DNA from: JBBRNH01 sp038230415
GTDB taxonomy: Bacteria; Bacteroidota; Bacteroidia; Cytophagales; Spirosomataceae
Direction: 5' to 3'
DNA length: 20,076 nucleotides
NCBI GenBank assembly: GCA_038230415.1
Contig: JBBRNH010000096.1
Coordinates: 1-20,076, forward strand
Position numbers and translations under genes: made by a program. Numbering within the stretch: the stretch's first letter is position 1; each line of letters opens with the position of its first letter. Shown here one piece after another: positions 1-7,100 of this stretch. The notes under the pieces are model-generated. The model did no database searches, was not told the DNA's origin, and was given only the letters and a program-made list of their open reading frames with translations.

Positions 1-45
1 CAGTCCCTCGATAATGGCAAGGGCAATGGCGTGGATTAATTCAAT
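1..45 (-). CDS. uppP: Undecaprenyl-diphosphatase, N-terminal fragment (partial at window edge)
   Basis: The minus strand from 45 to the edge reads (M/I)ELIHAIALAIIEGL. This resembles the start of the membrane enzyme UppP/BacA, which dephosphorylates undecaprenyl diphosphate to recycle the lipid carrier for peptidoglycan; family members begin with a hydrophobic stretch and an EGLTEFLP motif, of which only EGL is visible. The gene order ftsX, DUF3098, uppP is common in Bacteroidota and supports the call. An in-frame TAA lies at 51-49, and between it and the conserved motif there is no ATG, GTG or TTG, so the start is placed at ATT (45-43). The identification rests on 15 residues plus synteny. 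Alternatives are a damaged gene end or a sequencing error. Confidence 0.55.
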   Translation of the reverse strand, partial: MELIHAIALAIIEGL

Positions 46-57
46 GTTTTACTGATA

Positions 58-144
58 AGTGGTTAGTAGAAAGTGGTTAGTTAACTATTGCAAGCGTACT
101 GACGCGGTAGCCAACTAACCACTTGCCACTAACCACTTGCCACT
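58..144. repeat. Palindromic heptamer repeat (GTGGTTA family), copy 1
   Basis: The left arm at 58-82 and the right arm at 113-137 are reverse complements at 23 of 25 positions, with a 30-nt spacer. Each arm is built from 7-bp units of the GTGGTTA type. The right side carries one more partial unit to 144, so the repeat reaches the last codon of the DUF3098 gene. It lies between that gene and uppP on the minus strand and could form an RNA hairpin there. The same unit makes up the repeat at 15014-15090. It has no clear poly-U tail, so it is listed as a repeat and not as a terminator. Confidence 0.8.
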
Positions 145-484
145 ACTTTTTAAGTATTGCAAAAAACTCGATGATAAAGCCGCTCATCACTAATATCGGA
201 CCAATCGTAATGCCCAGCATTCCGAAACCAAACGGCTCTTTGTCTAACGTCATAGTGAAAAAACCGGCCAGGATAAGCAGCACACCGAGGGCCATAATCT
301 GGTAGTTGCCGGGGCCAAAGGGCATGGCGGCAGGCTTAGCCACGGAACGCGGTAGCACAACGGCGGGCCGGGCGGAGGTTAATACCGGAACTGATACCGG
401 AACGATGACCGATTCGGCGGGGCGCGGTATTTTTACGGCTGGCTCCGGGGCCGTTCTTTGGGTAGTTGGTTTTGATTTTGCCAT
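143..484 (-). CDS. DUF3098 family small membrane protein
   Basis: A 113-residue protein. The first 52 residues are rich in proline, alanine and valine and look disordered. They are followed by FGPGNYQIMALGVLLILAGF, the typical opening of the DUF3098 family (an aromatic/GxxNY motif leading into a membrane helix), and by a second helix around residues 86-110 ending in IEFFAILKK. It is therefore predicted as a two-helix inner-membrane protein; its biochemical role is unknown. It lies downstream of ftsX on the same strand, with a 102-bp gap holding a palindromic repeat, and upstream of uppP. This conserved position suggests a link with cell division or envelope synthesis, which is an inference from context only. 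The ATG at 484 is the only start that keeps the whole N-terminal tail. Confidence 0.85.
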   Translation of the reverse strand: MAKSKPTTQRTAPEPAVKIPRPAESVIVPVSVPVLTSARPAVVLPRSVAKPAAMPFGPGNYQIMALGVLLILAGFFTMTLDKEPFGFGMLGITIGPILVMSGFIIEFFAILKK

Positions 485-502
485 AATAAAAATAAAAGAG
501 GC

Positions 503-579
503 TCACGCAAAGGCGCGGAGACGCAAAGGGTTGTTTAAGAAGTACTCATAAACCGTTGCGTCTCCGTGCCTTTGCGTGA
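503..579. repeat. Palindromic NCGCRRAG-unit repeat, copy 1
   Basis: The arms 503-529 and 553-579 are reverse complements at 25 of 27 positions, and one of the two differences would be a G-U pair in RNA. Each arm consists of 8-bp steps of the type NCGCAAAG / NCGCGGAG. The repeat fills most of the gap between ftsX and the DUF3098 gene, ending 7 bp before the ftsX stop codon. A transcript crossing it would form a strong hairpin. Related units make up the larger palindrome at 15854-15952. Confidence 0.8.
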
Positions 580-586
580 ACCCGAT

Positions 587-1537
587 TCAATACAAATCAT
601 CTAACGAAACGTTCAGGTACCGGCTAACGGCCTGAAACGTGCTGATTAAGCCAATCAACACACCAAGTAATACAATGACTATCAATAGAATAACCAATGA
701 AACGGGGTCTTGCAGGGTAATCAGTTCGGGAATGTTATAGAGCGAGGCCTGTTGCAAAGCCACCAACAGCCCGGCGGCAATCAGCCCGCCAATAAACCCC
801 TGCCCGATGCCCCGGCGCAGAAAAGGCCATATAATAAAGCCATTGGTAGCCCCAACCAACTGCATTGACCGGATCAGAAGCCGTTGCGAATACAGCGCGA
901 GCCGGATGGTATTGTTCATCAGCACCACAATAATCAGGAGCAATACCACCGCAAAACCGGCCATCACAATGTACATCTTGGTAATGTTGCGGTTGATACT
1001 GTCCACGAGGTTTTCCTGATAGACGACTTCAGACACGCCGTTCAGCGTTTCCAGATCGGTTTTGATACCCCGAAGCTGGGCTTCCGAAAAGTAGTCTTCC
1101 TTGATTTTAATGCGGTAGCTATCGTGTAGCGGATTGTCGCTCAAAAAGGCATTGAAATCTTCTTTGGTTTCGGCGATAAACTCGCGGGCAGCCTGCTCTT
1201 TGCTGACCAACAGCACCTGCGGCTGCCCCTCGGCGTTGGTCAGCACGTAAGGCCGGGTAATCAGGGTACGGAAAAGCGTATCGGTGCGGGCGGTGTCAAT
1301 ATCGCGATCTAAAAAAGCCCGGACTTCGTAGTTTTCGCGGATCGTCGTCACCAGCCGTTTCGACTGCACGGCCAGCAGTCCGCAGAACCCAATCAGAAAC
1401 AGAGCCAGCGTCAGGCTGAACAGGATCAGCCCGGCGGGGTATTTACCTACTTTTTTCTTCGTGCGAGCCACAGTTAGGTTGCTGGTTTCGGTATTTCTTG
1501 TGCGAGACCCGACAAAAATAGGGCTTTTGGCCGACAT
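587..1537 (-). CDS. ftsX: Cell division ABC transporter permease FtsX
   Basis: A 316-residue membrane protein, close to the usual length of FtsX (about 290-330). FtsX pairs with the ATPase FtsE at the divisome and activates peptidoglycan hydrolases. The layout fits the family: a basic cytoplasmic N-terminus, a first membrane helix at about residues 34-57, a large extracytoplasmic domain to about 190 (starting YEVRAFLDRDID), then three helices at about 190-213, 245-262 and 280-302. The cytoplasmic loop SMQLVGATNGFIIWPFLRRG is the conserved FtsX/permease segment. ATG at 1537 is the first start. ftsE is not adjacent, which is normal in Bacteroidota. No convincing promoter was found in the 58 bp between the start and the upstream terminator; TAAATTTT at 1581-1574 is only a near match to the -7 consensus. 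Confidence 0.95.
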   Translation of the reverse strand: MSAKSPIFVGSRTRNTETSNLTVARTKKKVGKYPAGLILFSLTLALFLIGFCGLLAVQSKRLVTTIRENYEVRAFLDRDIDTARTDTLFRTLITRPYVLTNAEGQPQVLLVSKEQAAREFIAETKEDFNAFLSDNPLHDSYRIKIKEDYFSEAQLRGIKTDLETLNGVSEVVYQENLVDSINRNITKMYIVMAGFAVVLLLIIVVLMNNTIRLALYSQRLLIRSMQLVGATNGFIIWPFLRRGIGQGFIGGLIAAGLLVALQQASLYNIPELITLQDPVSLVILLIVIVLLGVLIGLISTFQAVSRYLNVSLDDLY

Positions 1538-1595
1538 CGCGGGTCGGGCGGGGAAGGGGAGGGCGGTTTTAGGAAAATTTAAGGCTCATCGCTAC

Positions 1596-1632
1596 AAAAA
1601 AAACACCGGCTCGTCGGGGCCGGTGTTTTTTT
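1596..1632 (-). terminator. Rho-independent terminator after susD1
   Basis: The stem CACCGGC (1604-1610) pairs with GCCGGTG (1619-1625) around an 8-nt loop. It is flanked by eight A (1596-1603) and seven T (1626-1632), so on the minus strand the stem is followed by a run of eight U. It lies 18 bp after the susD1 stop and 58 bp before the ftsX start, so it separates the two transcription units. Confidence 0.9.
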
Positions 1633-1650
1633 GGCAGTCAATCACAACGT

Positions 1651-3129
1651 TTACAGCGGGTTCTGCACCGCTGCTTTATTTGAGTTTAACTCACGCCGGG
1701 GAATCAAAAACTCCCACCGATTGTCGCCCGCCGGTACGTCAAACAGTACGGCCACCGCTGGGTTATGATTGGCTCCGTTGCGGTTCAGGGGCTGGTTCAT
1801 CCGTTTCAAGTCCGTAAACCGATGGCCTTCTCCCCAAAGTTCAATGCGCCGATTGAGCAGAATTTCGTCTAAGAGTTTGGCTCCCGTGCTGGTCGAGAGT
1901 TTATATGCGGCATCCCGTTTGGTGGTCAGGTCAAACAGCAATTTGGCCGCGTCGGCATCTTTGCCTAACCGGGCCTGCGCTTCGGCTTCGATCAAATACA
2001 TCTCCGAGGCCCGCATGTACGGAATATCGCCCATCGTGCTGGTTGACGGTGTGCCGGGCAACCGGAATTTCTGGTTCATATACGGAGCGCGTACCCCGCC
2101 CGCCGGTACAATCGAGTTGGCCGTGGTTGGGGTTTTCACCCAAATCTTTGAGCGCACATCCGTAGCCGAAATCTGGTTATAAGTCGTGGTATTGATGAGC
2201 TTGGGCGTGGCCCGGACATTGGTCGAATTGAAGTTGCAGGAGATGTAGGAGTGATAGGCTCCGAAAAACTCCGACTGATCTTCGAGGTGATCGAACCCCC
2301 AAATCCACTCCGGGTTAGTGACATCGGCAAAGCCGTCTGCATACTGGGCTTCGCTCATCAGGGTAAAGGTTTTGCGGGCCTCGGCAGCAAATTTGGCGGC
2401 ATCGGCCCAATTTTGCTGCACCAGCGCAACGCGGGCCTGCAAGCCGTTTACCACGTTGAGGTTGATGTGCGATTTGTAGGTTCGGTTGGCAGTCAGCAGT
2501 TTAGCGGCATCGGCCAAATCTTTGTTGACCTGCGCGTAAATCTCCTCAACCGTGGCGCGGGGTAGCCCTTCGGTGGTTGGGGTCAGCACCAGCGATACCC
2601 CAAGTTGACTGTTGGGTTTGGCACTGGCATCATATCGCTTGCCGTATAGCTGCACCATGCTGAAGTACGAAAAGGCCCGCAACGCGAGGGCTTCTCCCTT
2701 CACCCGGTCCCGGTCTGCCTGTGGGCCGGTGGCATTGTCAATATTGGCAACGGCGATGTTGGCGTTGCCAATGAGTTTATAGTAGAGTTGATACGGAAAC
2801 TCCGACATCGTACCCACGTCTGACCGATGGCTGATCCACTGCTGTTCGGGAAAGTGCCAGTTGTTAGAGGCATTGCTGAACACTAAGTCTTCGCCCATCA
2901 CATCCATGATAATCATCATGGCCGGGTAGCCAAAATGCCCCTGCGAACTCAGGTATCGGATAACCATCGCCCGGTAGATGCCGTTGATGGCGGCTGAGGC
3001 ATTTTTGGTGGTTGCGTAAGCCGCAGCCGCATCAACGCTTCCCGTCGGAATTGTCTCTAAATACTCGTCTTTGCACGAAGCCGTGAGTAGTGCGACGGCA
3101 AGCAGGCTGGCTAAAAATTTCGTTTTCAT
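1651..3129 (-). CDS. RagB/SusD family nutrient-binding outer-membrane lipoprotein (SusD1)
   Basis: A 492-residue protein of usual SusD length. A lipoprotein signal is visible, with LTAS before Cys19, followed by the short DEYLETIPTG tail typical of SusD. SusD proteins sit on the cell surface and act as a substrate-binding lid over their SusC barrel. Family features are the early AAINGIYRAM segment, the helical middle with tetratricopeptide-like repeats (around LALRAFSYFSMVQLYG), the C-terminal MYLIEAEAQARLG and RRIELWGEGHRFTDLKRMN segments, and the end LIPRRELNSNKAAVQNPL. The start is 14 bp after the susC1 stop, so both are very likely on one transcript. The substrate is unknown; no degradative enzyme is encoded nearby. 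Confidence 0.96.
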   Translation of the reverse strand: MKTKFLASLLAVALLTASCKDEYLETIPTGSVDAAAAYATTKNASAAINGIYRAMVIRYLSSQGHFGYPAMMIIMDVMGEDLVFSNASNNWHFPEQQWISHRSDVGTMSEFPYQLYYKLIGNANIAVANIDNATGPQADRDRVKGEALALRAFSYFSMVQLYGKRYDASAKPNSQLGVSLVLTPTTEGLPRATVEEIYAQVNKDLADAAKLLTANRTYKSHINLNVVNGLQARVALVQQNWADAAKFAAEARKTFTLMSEAQYADGFADVTNPEWIWGFDHLEDQSEFFGAYHSYISCNFNSTNVRATPKLINTTTYNQISATDVRSKIWVKTPTTANSIVPAGGVRAPYMNQKFRLPGTPSTSTMGDIPYMRASEMYLIEAEAQARLGKDADAAKLLFDLTTKRDAAYKLSTSTGAKLLDEILLNRRIELWGEGHRFTDLKRMNQPLNRNGANHNPAVAVLFDVPAGDNRWEFLIPRRELNSNKAAVQNPL

Positions 3130-3143
3130 TGGTAGGTTGATGA

Positions 3144-6100
3144 TTAAAGCGTGAAGGAAATACCGAGTACCACGTTTTTGGCAACGCTGAACACGTTGCC
3201 CGTTGTACCGCCAAAGTTTTGTTGAACGTTCAACCCCGTCCGGCGGGAGAGAATCAGGAAGTTCTCGGCACTCACATACACCTGGGCATTGTTGAGAAAC
3301 AACTTCCGGGCGGCCACACCCGGCACCGTATATGACAGCGTTACCGAACGCATATTCAGGTAACTGGCATCAATCAGCCAGCGATCCGAAGCCGCATCGA
3401 AGTCGGCAGTGCGGCCCACATCTAACCGGGGTACGTTGGTGATGTCGCCGGGTTTCTGCCAGCGATTCAGCATATCAACGCTTTTGGCACTGCCATACCC
3501 GCCCGCGCTCATGATGGCCGAATAAGCACCGTCATATACCTTGCCGCCCAATTGATAGACGAACAGGGCAGACAGCGAAAGTCCTTTGTAGCGAAACGTA
3601 TTGGTGAAACCGCCCGTAACCTTGGGAATTGACGTGCCGTTGTAATTAAACCGGGCGTTGTTGATGCTCGTCGTCAGGGTATCGCCGGTTTCGGTAATGC
3701 GCGAGTTGGCCGCTACGAAATTGGCCGCCCGGTACTGCGCTTCGCCCGTGGCCGGATTGACACCTTTGTACTCCCGCAGCCAGAAATCGTAAATCGAACT
3801 GCCGACTTTGAGTTTTTTGGTGCCGTCAATGATTTCGGGGTTTTCGTCCGGCATTTTGGTGATCTTATTTTTCAGCCGGGTGGCATTCACGTCAACGCGC
3901 CACACAAAGTCTTTGGTGCGAATCGGCTCGATGCCCAGTTCGATTTCGATTCCCTGGTTATACATCGTTCCGATATTCCGGGTTTCGGTCAGGATACCCG
4001 CCGATAAGGGTAGCGGCACGGCAAAAATCAGGTTCGACGATTGCCGGTTGAAGTACTCAATCGTACCCGTTATCCGGTTTTTAAACAGGCCGAATTCCAG
4101 GGCTATGTCGGCAGAATTGCTCGATTCCCAGGCCAGATTCCGGTTTCCTAAACTCGATTGCAGGATGCCAGCCTCCGACGCATTGTTGTATCCCAATGCA
4201 TACAGGGGTTGCCAGGCGTAGTAGCTGATGGTGTTATCAGCCGCGTCCTGCGCCGTGAGACCACCCCCGTCGTTACCCGTTTGCCCGTATGAGGCTCTCA
4301 ATTTCAGGGAGTTAAGATTGGGGATGTTCTTAACAAAGTCTTCCTGATCTAAACGCCAGGCTCCGCTCACGGAGTAGAACGTTCCCCAGCGGGCATCCTT
4401 GTAAAACTTGCTCGTACCGTCGCGCCGGACCGAAGCCGACAGAAAGTAGGTCTGTTTATAATCATAATTCACCCGCGAGAAATAGCCTTCGATCCGGCGT
4501 TTGTTGTATTCCGAATTCAGGTTGGTGGTGGTCGTGTAATTAGCCAGTTCAACGTTTCCGTCCAGAATTTGCTGCGAGCGCGACCCCGTCAGAATGTTGT
4601 CGGTGGTGCTGAAGTTTTCGTGACCGGCCAGCACATCAACGGTATGATTGCCGAATGTCTTGTTATAGTTCAGGAGTTGGTTGAGGTTGTAGCCGCTGAC
4701 ATTCTGGAAAAAGTGCGTTGCCCGGCCCGCCGGCGCACCATCGCCAATTTCGGGATTGCCGTAGGTAACGTTGTTAAGGTTGCTGATATCAGTGCCAAAA
4801 TTAGCCGTGAACTTAAAATTCTTCAGAAACGATACCTCGCCATACACCCGCGCCCCCATCACGTTCCGGCGGAAGTAATTCTGATTCAACTGCGTTTCGG
4901 CAACGGCGTGCCGACCCCCAAATTGCGGACGGCTCGGTAACCCCAGCGCGGTCAGGTTGCCATAATCGTAGCGTCGTTCTCCATTGGGCAGCGTCAGAAA
5001 CTGCCCCGGATTAGCCGGATCAAACGCATAGACCGGATAAATAGGCCCCATATTTCGTGAAAAGAAAAAGGGATTGACGAAGGTAGTGCCGCCATTAGCC
5101 GGGACATCAGCCTGATTCGATTTTGTGACTGTTGCCGAGATATTGGCCCCCGTCCGAAACCAGGGTTTTATCTGCGTATTGATATTGAGTCGGCCCGTAA
5201 ACCGCTCGTAATCAGAGCGAATCAGAAAACCCTTGTCATTCAGGTACGACAGCGACAGAAAATAGTCGGTGTTATTCTGCCCACCCGAAAAGCTCGCGTT
5301 CATTTCATCCCGGTTTCCCTGGCGGGTAATGGGCTTCTCCCAGTTCAGGTCGTCGGGCGAATACAGCAATTGGGCGCTGGGATTCAACTTCCCGTCGATA
5401 CCGACCAACTCACCGTTTGGAACATTATAAACGTTGTAGCCTACCAAGCTAACGAGCCGGGTGCTGGCATCGGCGTTTGCAGCCGCTAAGGTCAGCGGGT
5501 TGGTAGCCCGGTAGGCAACGCTGTTCCGGTACGATTCCCACATCAACGGATAATAGTCTGCCGGGCCTACCCGGTTGTACTCCGGCAAACCCCTGGAACT
5601 GAACCCCTTGGTGTACCGAACGCTGATGCTACTCCGGTCTTTCTGCCCTTTTTTGGTGGTAACAACCACTACGCCATTGGCCGCCCGCGCCCCATAGAGC
5701 GCGGTTGATGACGCATCCTTGAGTATCGAAATGCTTTCGATGTCATTCGGATTCAGGTTGGCGATGTCTGCCGTGTACGGAATCCCGTCAACAACATACA
5801 GGGGGTTATTGCCCGACGAAATCGAGCCAAATCCCCGGATACGAATGTCGGGTGCCGATCCGGGTTGTCCGCTGCCTGCCGTTGTCTGCACACCCGCTAC
5901 GGCCCCCGAAATAGCCTGAACAACGTTGGTAATGGGCCGAACGCTGATGTTGGCCGACGAAACGGTACCCGCCGAACCTGTAAATGCCGACCGCTTGGCC
6001 GTACCGAATGTGGTAACGATAACTTCGTCCAGATTAGACACGTCCGGCACGAGCCGAATGGCAATCGTTGACTGATTGCCGACGGCCACGTCCTGATTGG

Positions 6101-6335
6101 CGTAGCCGATAAAGCTGAATACGAGCCGGGCGTTGGCTGGCACCCCGATTTTATAGTTGCCGGTAGCATCGGTCGTCGTACCCCGGTTGGTACCCTTGAC
6201 CTGAATGCTCACGCCGGGCAGCCCGGCTCCGTCGTCGGTAGCCGTAACCCGGCCACTGATGGTAATATCCTGGGCAAAGGCCGACAGTCCGCACAGGAGC
6301 CACAGGAATAGGATGTTTCGTAGGTGTTTAATCAT
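3144..6335 (-). CDS. SusC/RagA family TonB-linked outer-membrane protein (SusC1)
   Basis: A 1063-residue TonB-dependent transporter. A signal peptide ends near Ala21 (SAFA-Q). Residues about 24-110 form the carboxypeptidase-regulatory-like domain found at the N-terminus of SusC proteins (ISGRVTATDDGAGLPGVSIQ). The plug domain follows and contains the SusC signature LYGARAANGVVVVTTKKGQK at about residues 210-230. The rest is beta-barrel, with SLSYLNDKGF and NMRSVTLSYTVPG strands and the final VLGISFTL ending in an aromatic-containing strand. It should import an oligomeric nutrient with SusD1, powered by TonB/ExbBD. ATG at 6335 gives a clean signal peptide. The substrate cannot be deduced. Confidence 0.97.
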   Translation of the reverse strand: MIKHLRNILFLWLLCGLSAFAQDITISGRVTATDDGAGLPGVSIQVKGTNRGTTTDATGNYKIGVPANARLVFSFIGYANQDVAVGNQSTIAIRLVPDVSNLDEVIVTTFGTAKRSAFTGSAGTVSSANISVRPITNVVQAISGAVAGVQTTAGSGQPGSAPDIRIRGFGSISSGNNPLYVVDGIPYTADIANLNPNDIESISILKDASSTALYGARAANGVVVVTTKKGQKDRSSISVRYTKGFSSRGLPEYNRVGPADYYPLMWESYRNSVAYRATNPLTLAAANADASTRLVSLVGYNVYNVPNGELVGIDGKLNPSAQLLYSPDDLNWEKPITRQGNRDEMNASFSGGQNNTDYFLSLSYLNDKGFLIRSDYERFTGRLNINTQIKPWFRTGANISATVTKSNQADVPANGGTTFVNPFFFSRNMGPIYPVYAFDPANPGQFLTLPNGERRYDYGNLTALGLPSRPQFGGRHAVAETQLNQNYFRRNVMGARVYGEVSFLKNFKFTANFGTDISNLNNVTYGNPEIGDGAPAGRATHFFQNVSGYNLNQLLNYNKTFGNHTVDVLAGHENFSTTDNILTGSRSQQILDGNVELANYTTTTNLNSEYNKRRIEGYFSRVNYDYKQTYFLSASVRRDGTSKFYKDARWGTFYSVSGAWRLDQEDFVKNIPNLNSLKLRASYGQTGNDGGGLTAQDAADNTISYYAWQPLYALGYNNASEAGILQSSLGNRNLAWESSNSADIALEFGLFKNRITGTIEYFNRQSSNLIFAVPLPLSAGILTETRNIGTMYNQGIEIELGIEPIRTKDFVWRVDVNATRLKNKITKMPDENPEIIDGTKKLKVGSSIYDFWLREYKGVNPATGEAQYRAANFVAANSRITETGDTLTTSINNARFNYNGTSIPKVTGGFTNTFRYKGLSLSALFVYQLGGKVYDGAYSAIMSAGGYGSAKSVDMLNRWQKPGDITNVPRLDVGRTADFDAASDRWLIDASYLNMRSVTLSYTVPGVAARKLFLNNAQVYVSAENFLILSRRTGLNVQQNFGGTTGNVFSVAKNVVLGISFTL

Positions 6336-6378
6336 AATTTATTGATTGTTGATTGTACTGATGAATACTGACAAAGCA

Positions 6379-6405
6379 GTGCGCGAATTTATGACAGTAG
6401 CGCAC
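6379..6405. promoter_or_regulatory. Inverted repeat in the susC1 upstream region
   Basis: GTGCGC (6379-6384) and GCGCAC (6400-6405) form a perfect 6-bp inverted repeat with a 15-nt spacer, 44-70 bp upstream of the susC1 start. A weak minus-strand match to the -7 consensus, TAAATTCG (6391-6384), overlaps it. A regulator-binding site is possible but unproven. Apart from this and the hairpin at 6521-6581, the 284-bp gap 6336-6619 is AT-rich and shows no gene. Confidence 0.25.
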
Positions 6406-6520
6406 ATTAAAAAATCATTAACACCAAATAAAAATAACTTCATTTCAGCTTAGGGGAAATATTCTATCAGAAAATGATAAATACTACAAATTTTATAGAC
6501 TATAAATCGGAAATCTCAAT

Positions 6521-6581
6521 TCTCCGGCTAAAGATAAACGCCACCTCCAATCTGGAGGTGGCGTTTATCTTTAGCCGGAGA
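6521..6581. terminator. Perfect 29-bp hairpin between the two Sus operons (probable terminator)
   Basis: The arm 6521-6549 is the exact reverse complement of 6553-6581, with only a 3-nt loop (6550-6552). It begins 38 bp after the stop of the lipoprotein gene that ends the susC2 operon, so termination on the minus strand is the likely role. There is no separate U run after the stem; the T-rich stretch GTTTATCTTT lies inside the arm, as in several terminators here where the A/T flanks also pair. The stem is much longer than needed for a terminator. Confidence 0.65.
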
Positions 6582-6619
6582 AACAGGCTGAATCAGCGTT
6601 TTTTGAGCAACTAAACGCG

Positions 6620-7099
6620 CTATTGTCTCACCGAGAAGCCTAACCGACGATAATTGAAACTCGGCTTAAACTCAGCCGCCGTACTGTCAATAATTAGCAC
6701 GACGTTGGCTAATGGGGCCGTTGTGCTGCTGGCTTTTGCTGTTACGAGCGTGAGCGAACCAAAACTGCTGTTGGCCGGAATAGTGACGTTGCCCCCGTTG
6801 ACGAGTGAGTAACTCGCGGCATTGGCGGTGGTATATGCCGGGTCAACTAATACGCGAACCGTTACGTCAGCACCGCGTTGGGGACCAACCAAGTTAAGCT
6901 GGGCCGTTGTGGTGATGGGCACGGCGGGGGTGTTGGCAAGGGCCGTAATCGGGAATGTTCGGCCCGTCGCGTTTGTCCGCAGAATAGCATCGTTGAACTC
7001 AACCAAGGTTTGCTCAAACACTTTATCGAGATTGTTATTGCAGGCGACCATACCGAGTAATAGCAGTAGGGCCGGAATAATGTAGGTGAGTTTTTTCAT
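6620..7099 (-). CDS. Small SusE/DUF-type surface lipoprotein after SusD2
   Basis: A 159-residue protein with a lipoprotein signal (MKKLTYIIPALLLLLGMVAC, Cys20). The rest looks like one all-beta domain: GADVTVRVLVDPAY, then NGGNVTIPANSSFGSLTL, then ANVVLIIDS. This pattern resembles the Calx-beta or DUF1735/DUF4843-type modules of lipoproteins encoded after susD. The ATG at 7099 is chosen over an upstream in-frame ATG at 7141 because it gives the signal peptide directly and lies 1 bp after the susD2 stop, which suggests translational coupling. It probably sits on the outer membrane as an accessory binding or structural part of the SusC2/SusD2 complex; the exact family and function are not certain. 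Confidence 0.8.
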   Translation of the reverse strand: MKKLTYIIPALLLLLGMVACNNNLDKVFEQTLVEFNDAILRTNATGRTFPITALANTPAVPITTTAQLNLVGPQRGADVTVRVLVDPAYTTANAASYSLVNGGNVTIPANSSFGSLTLVTAKASSTTAPLANVVLIIDSTAAEFKPSFNYRRLGFSVRQ

Positions 7100-7100
7100 G

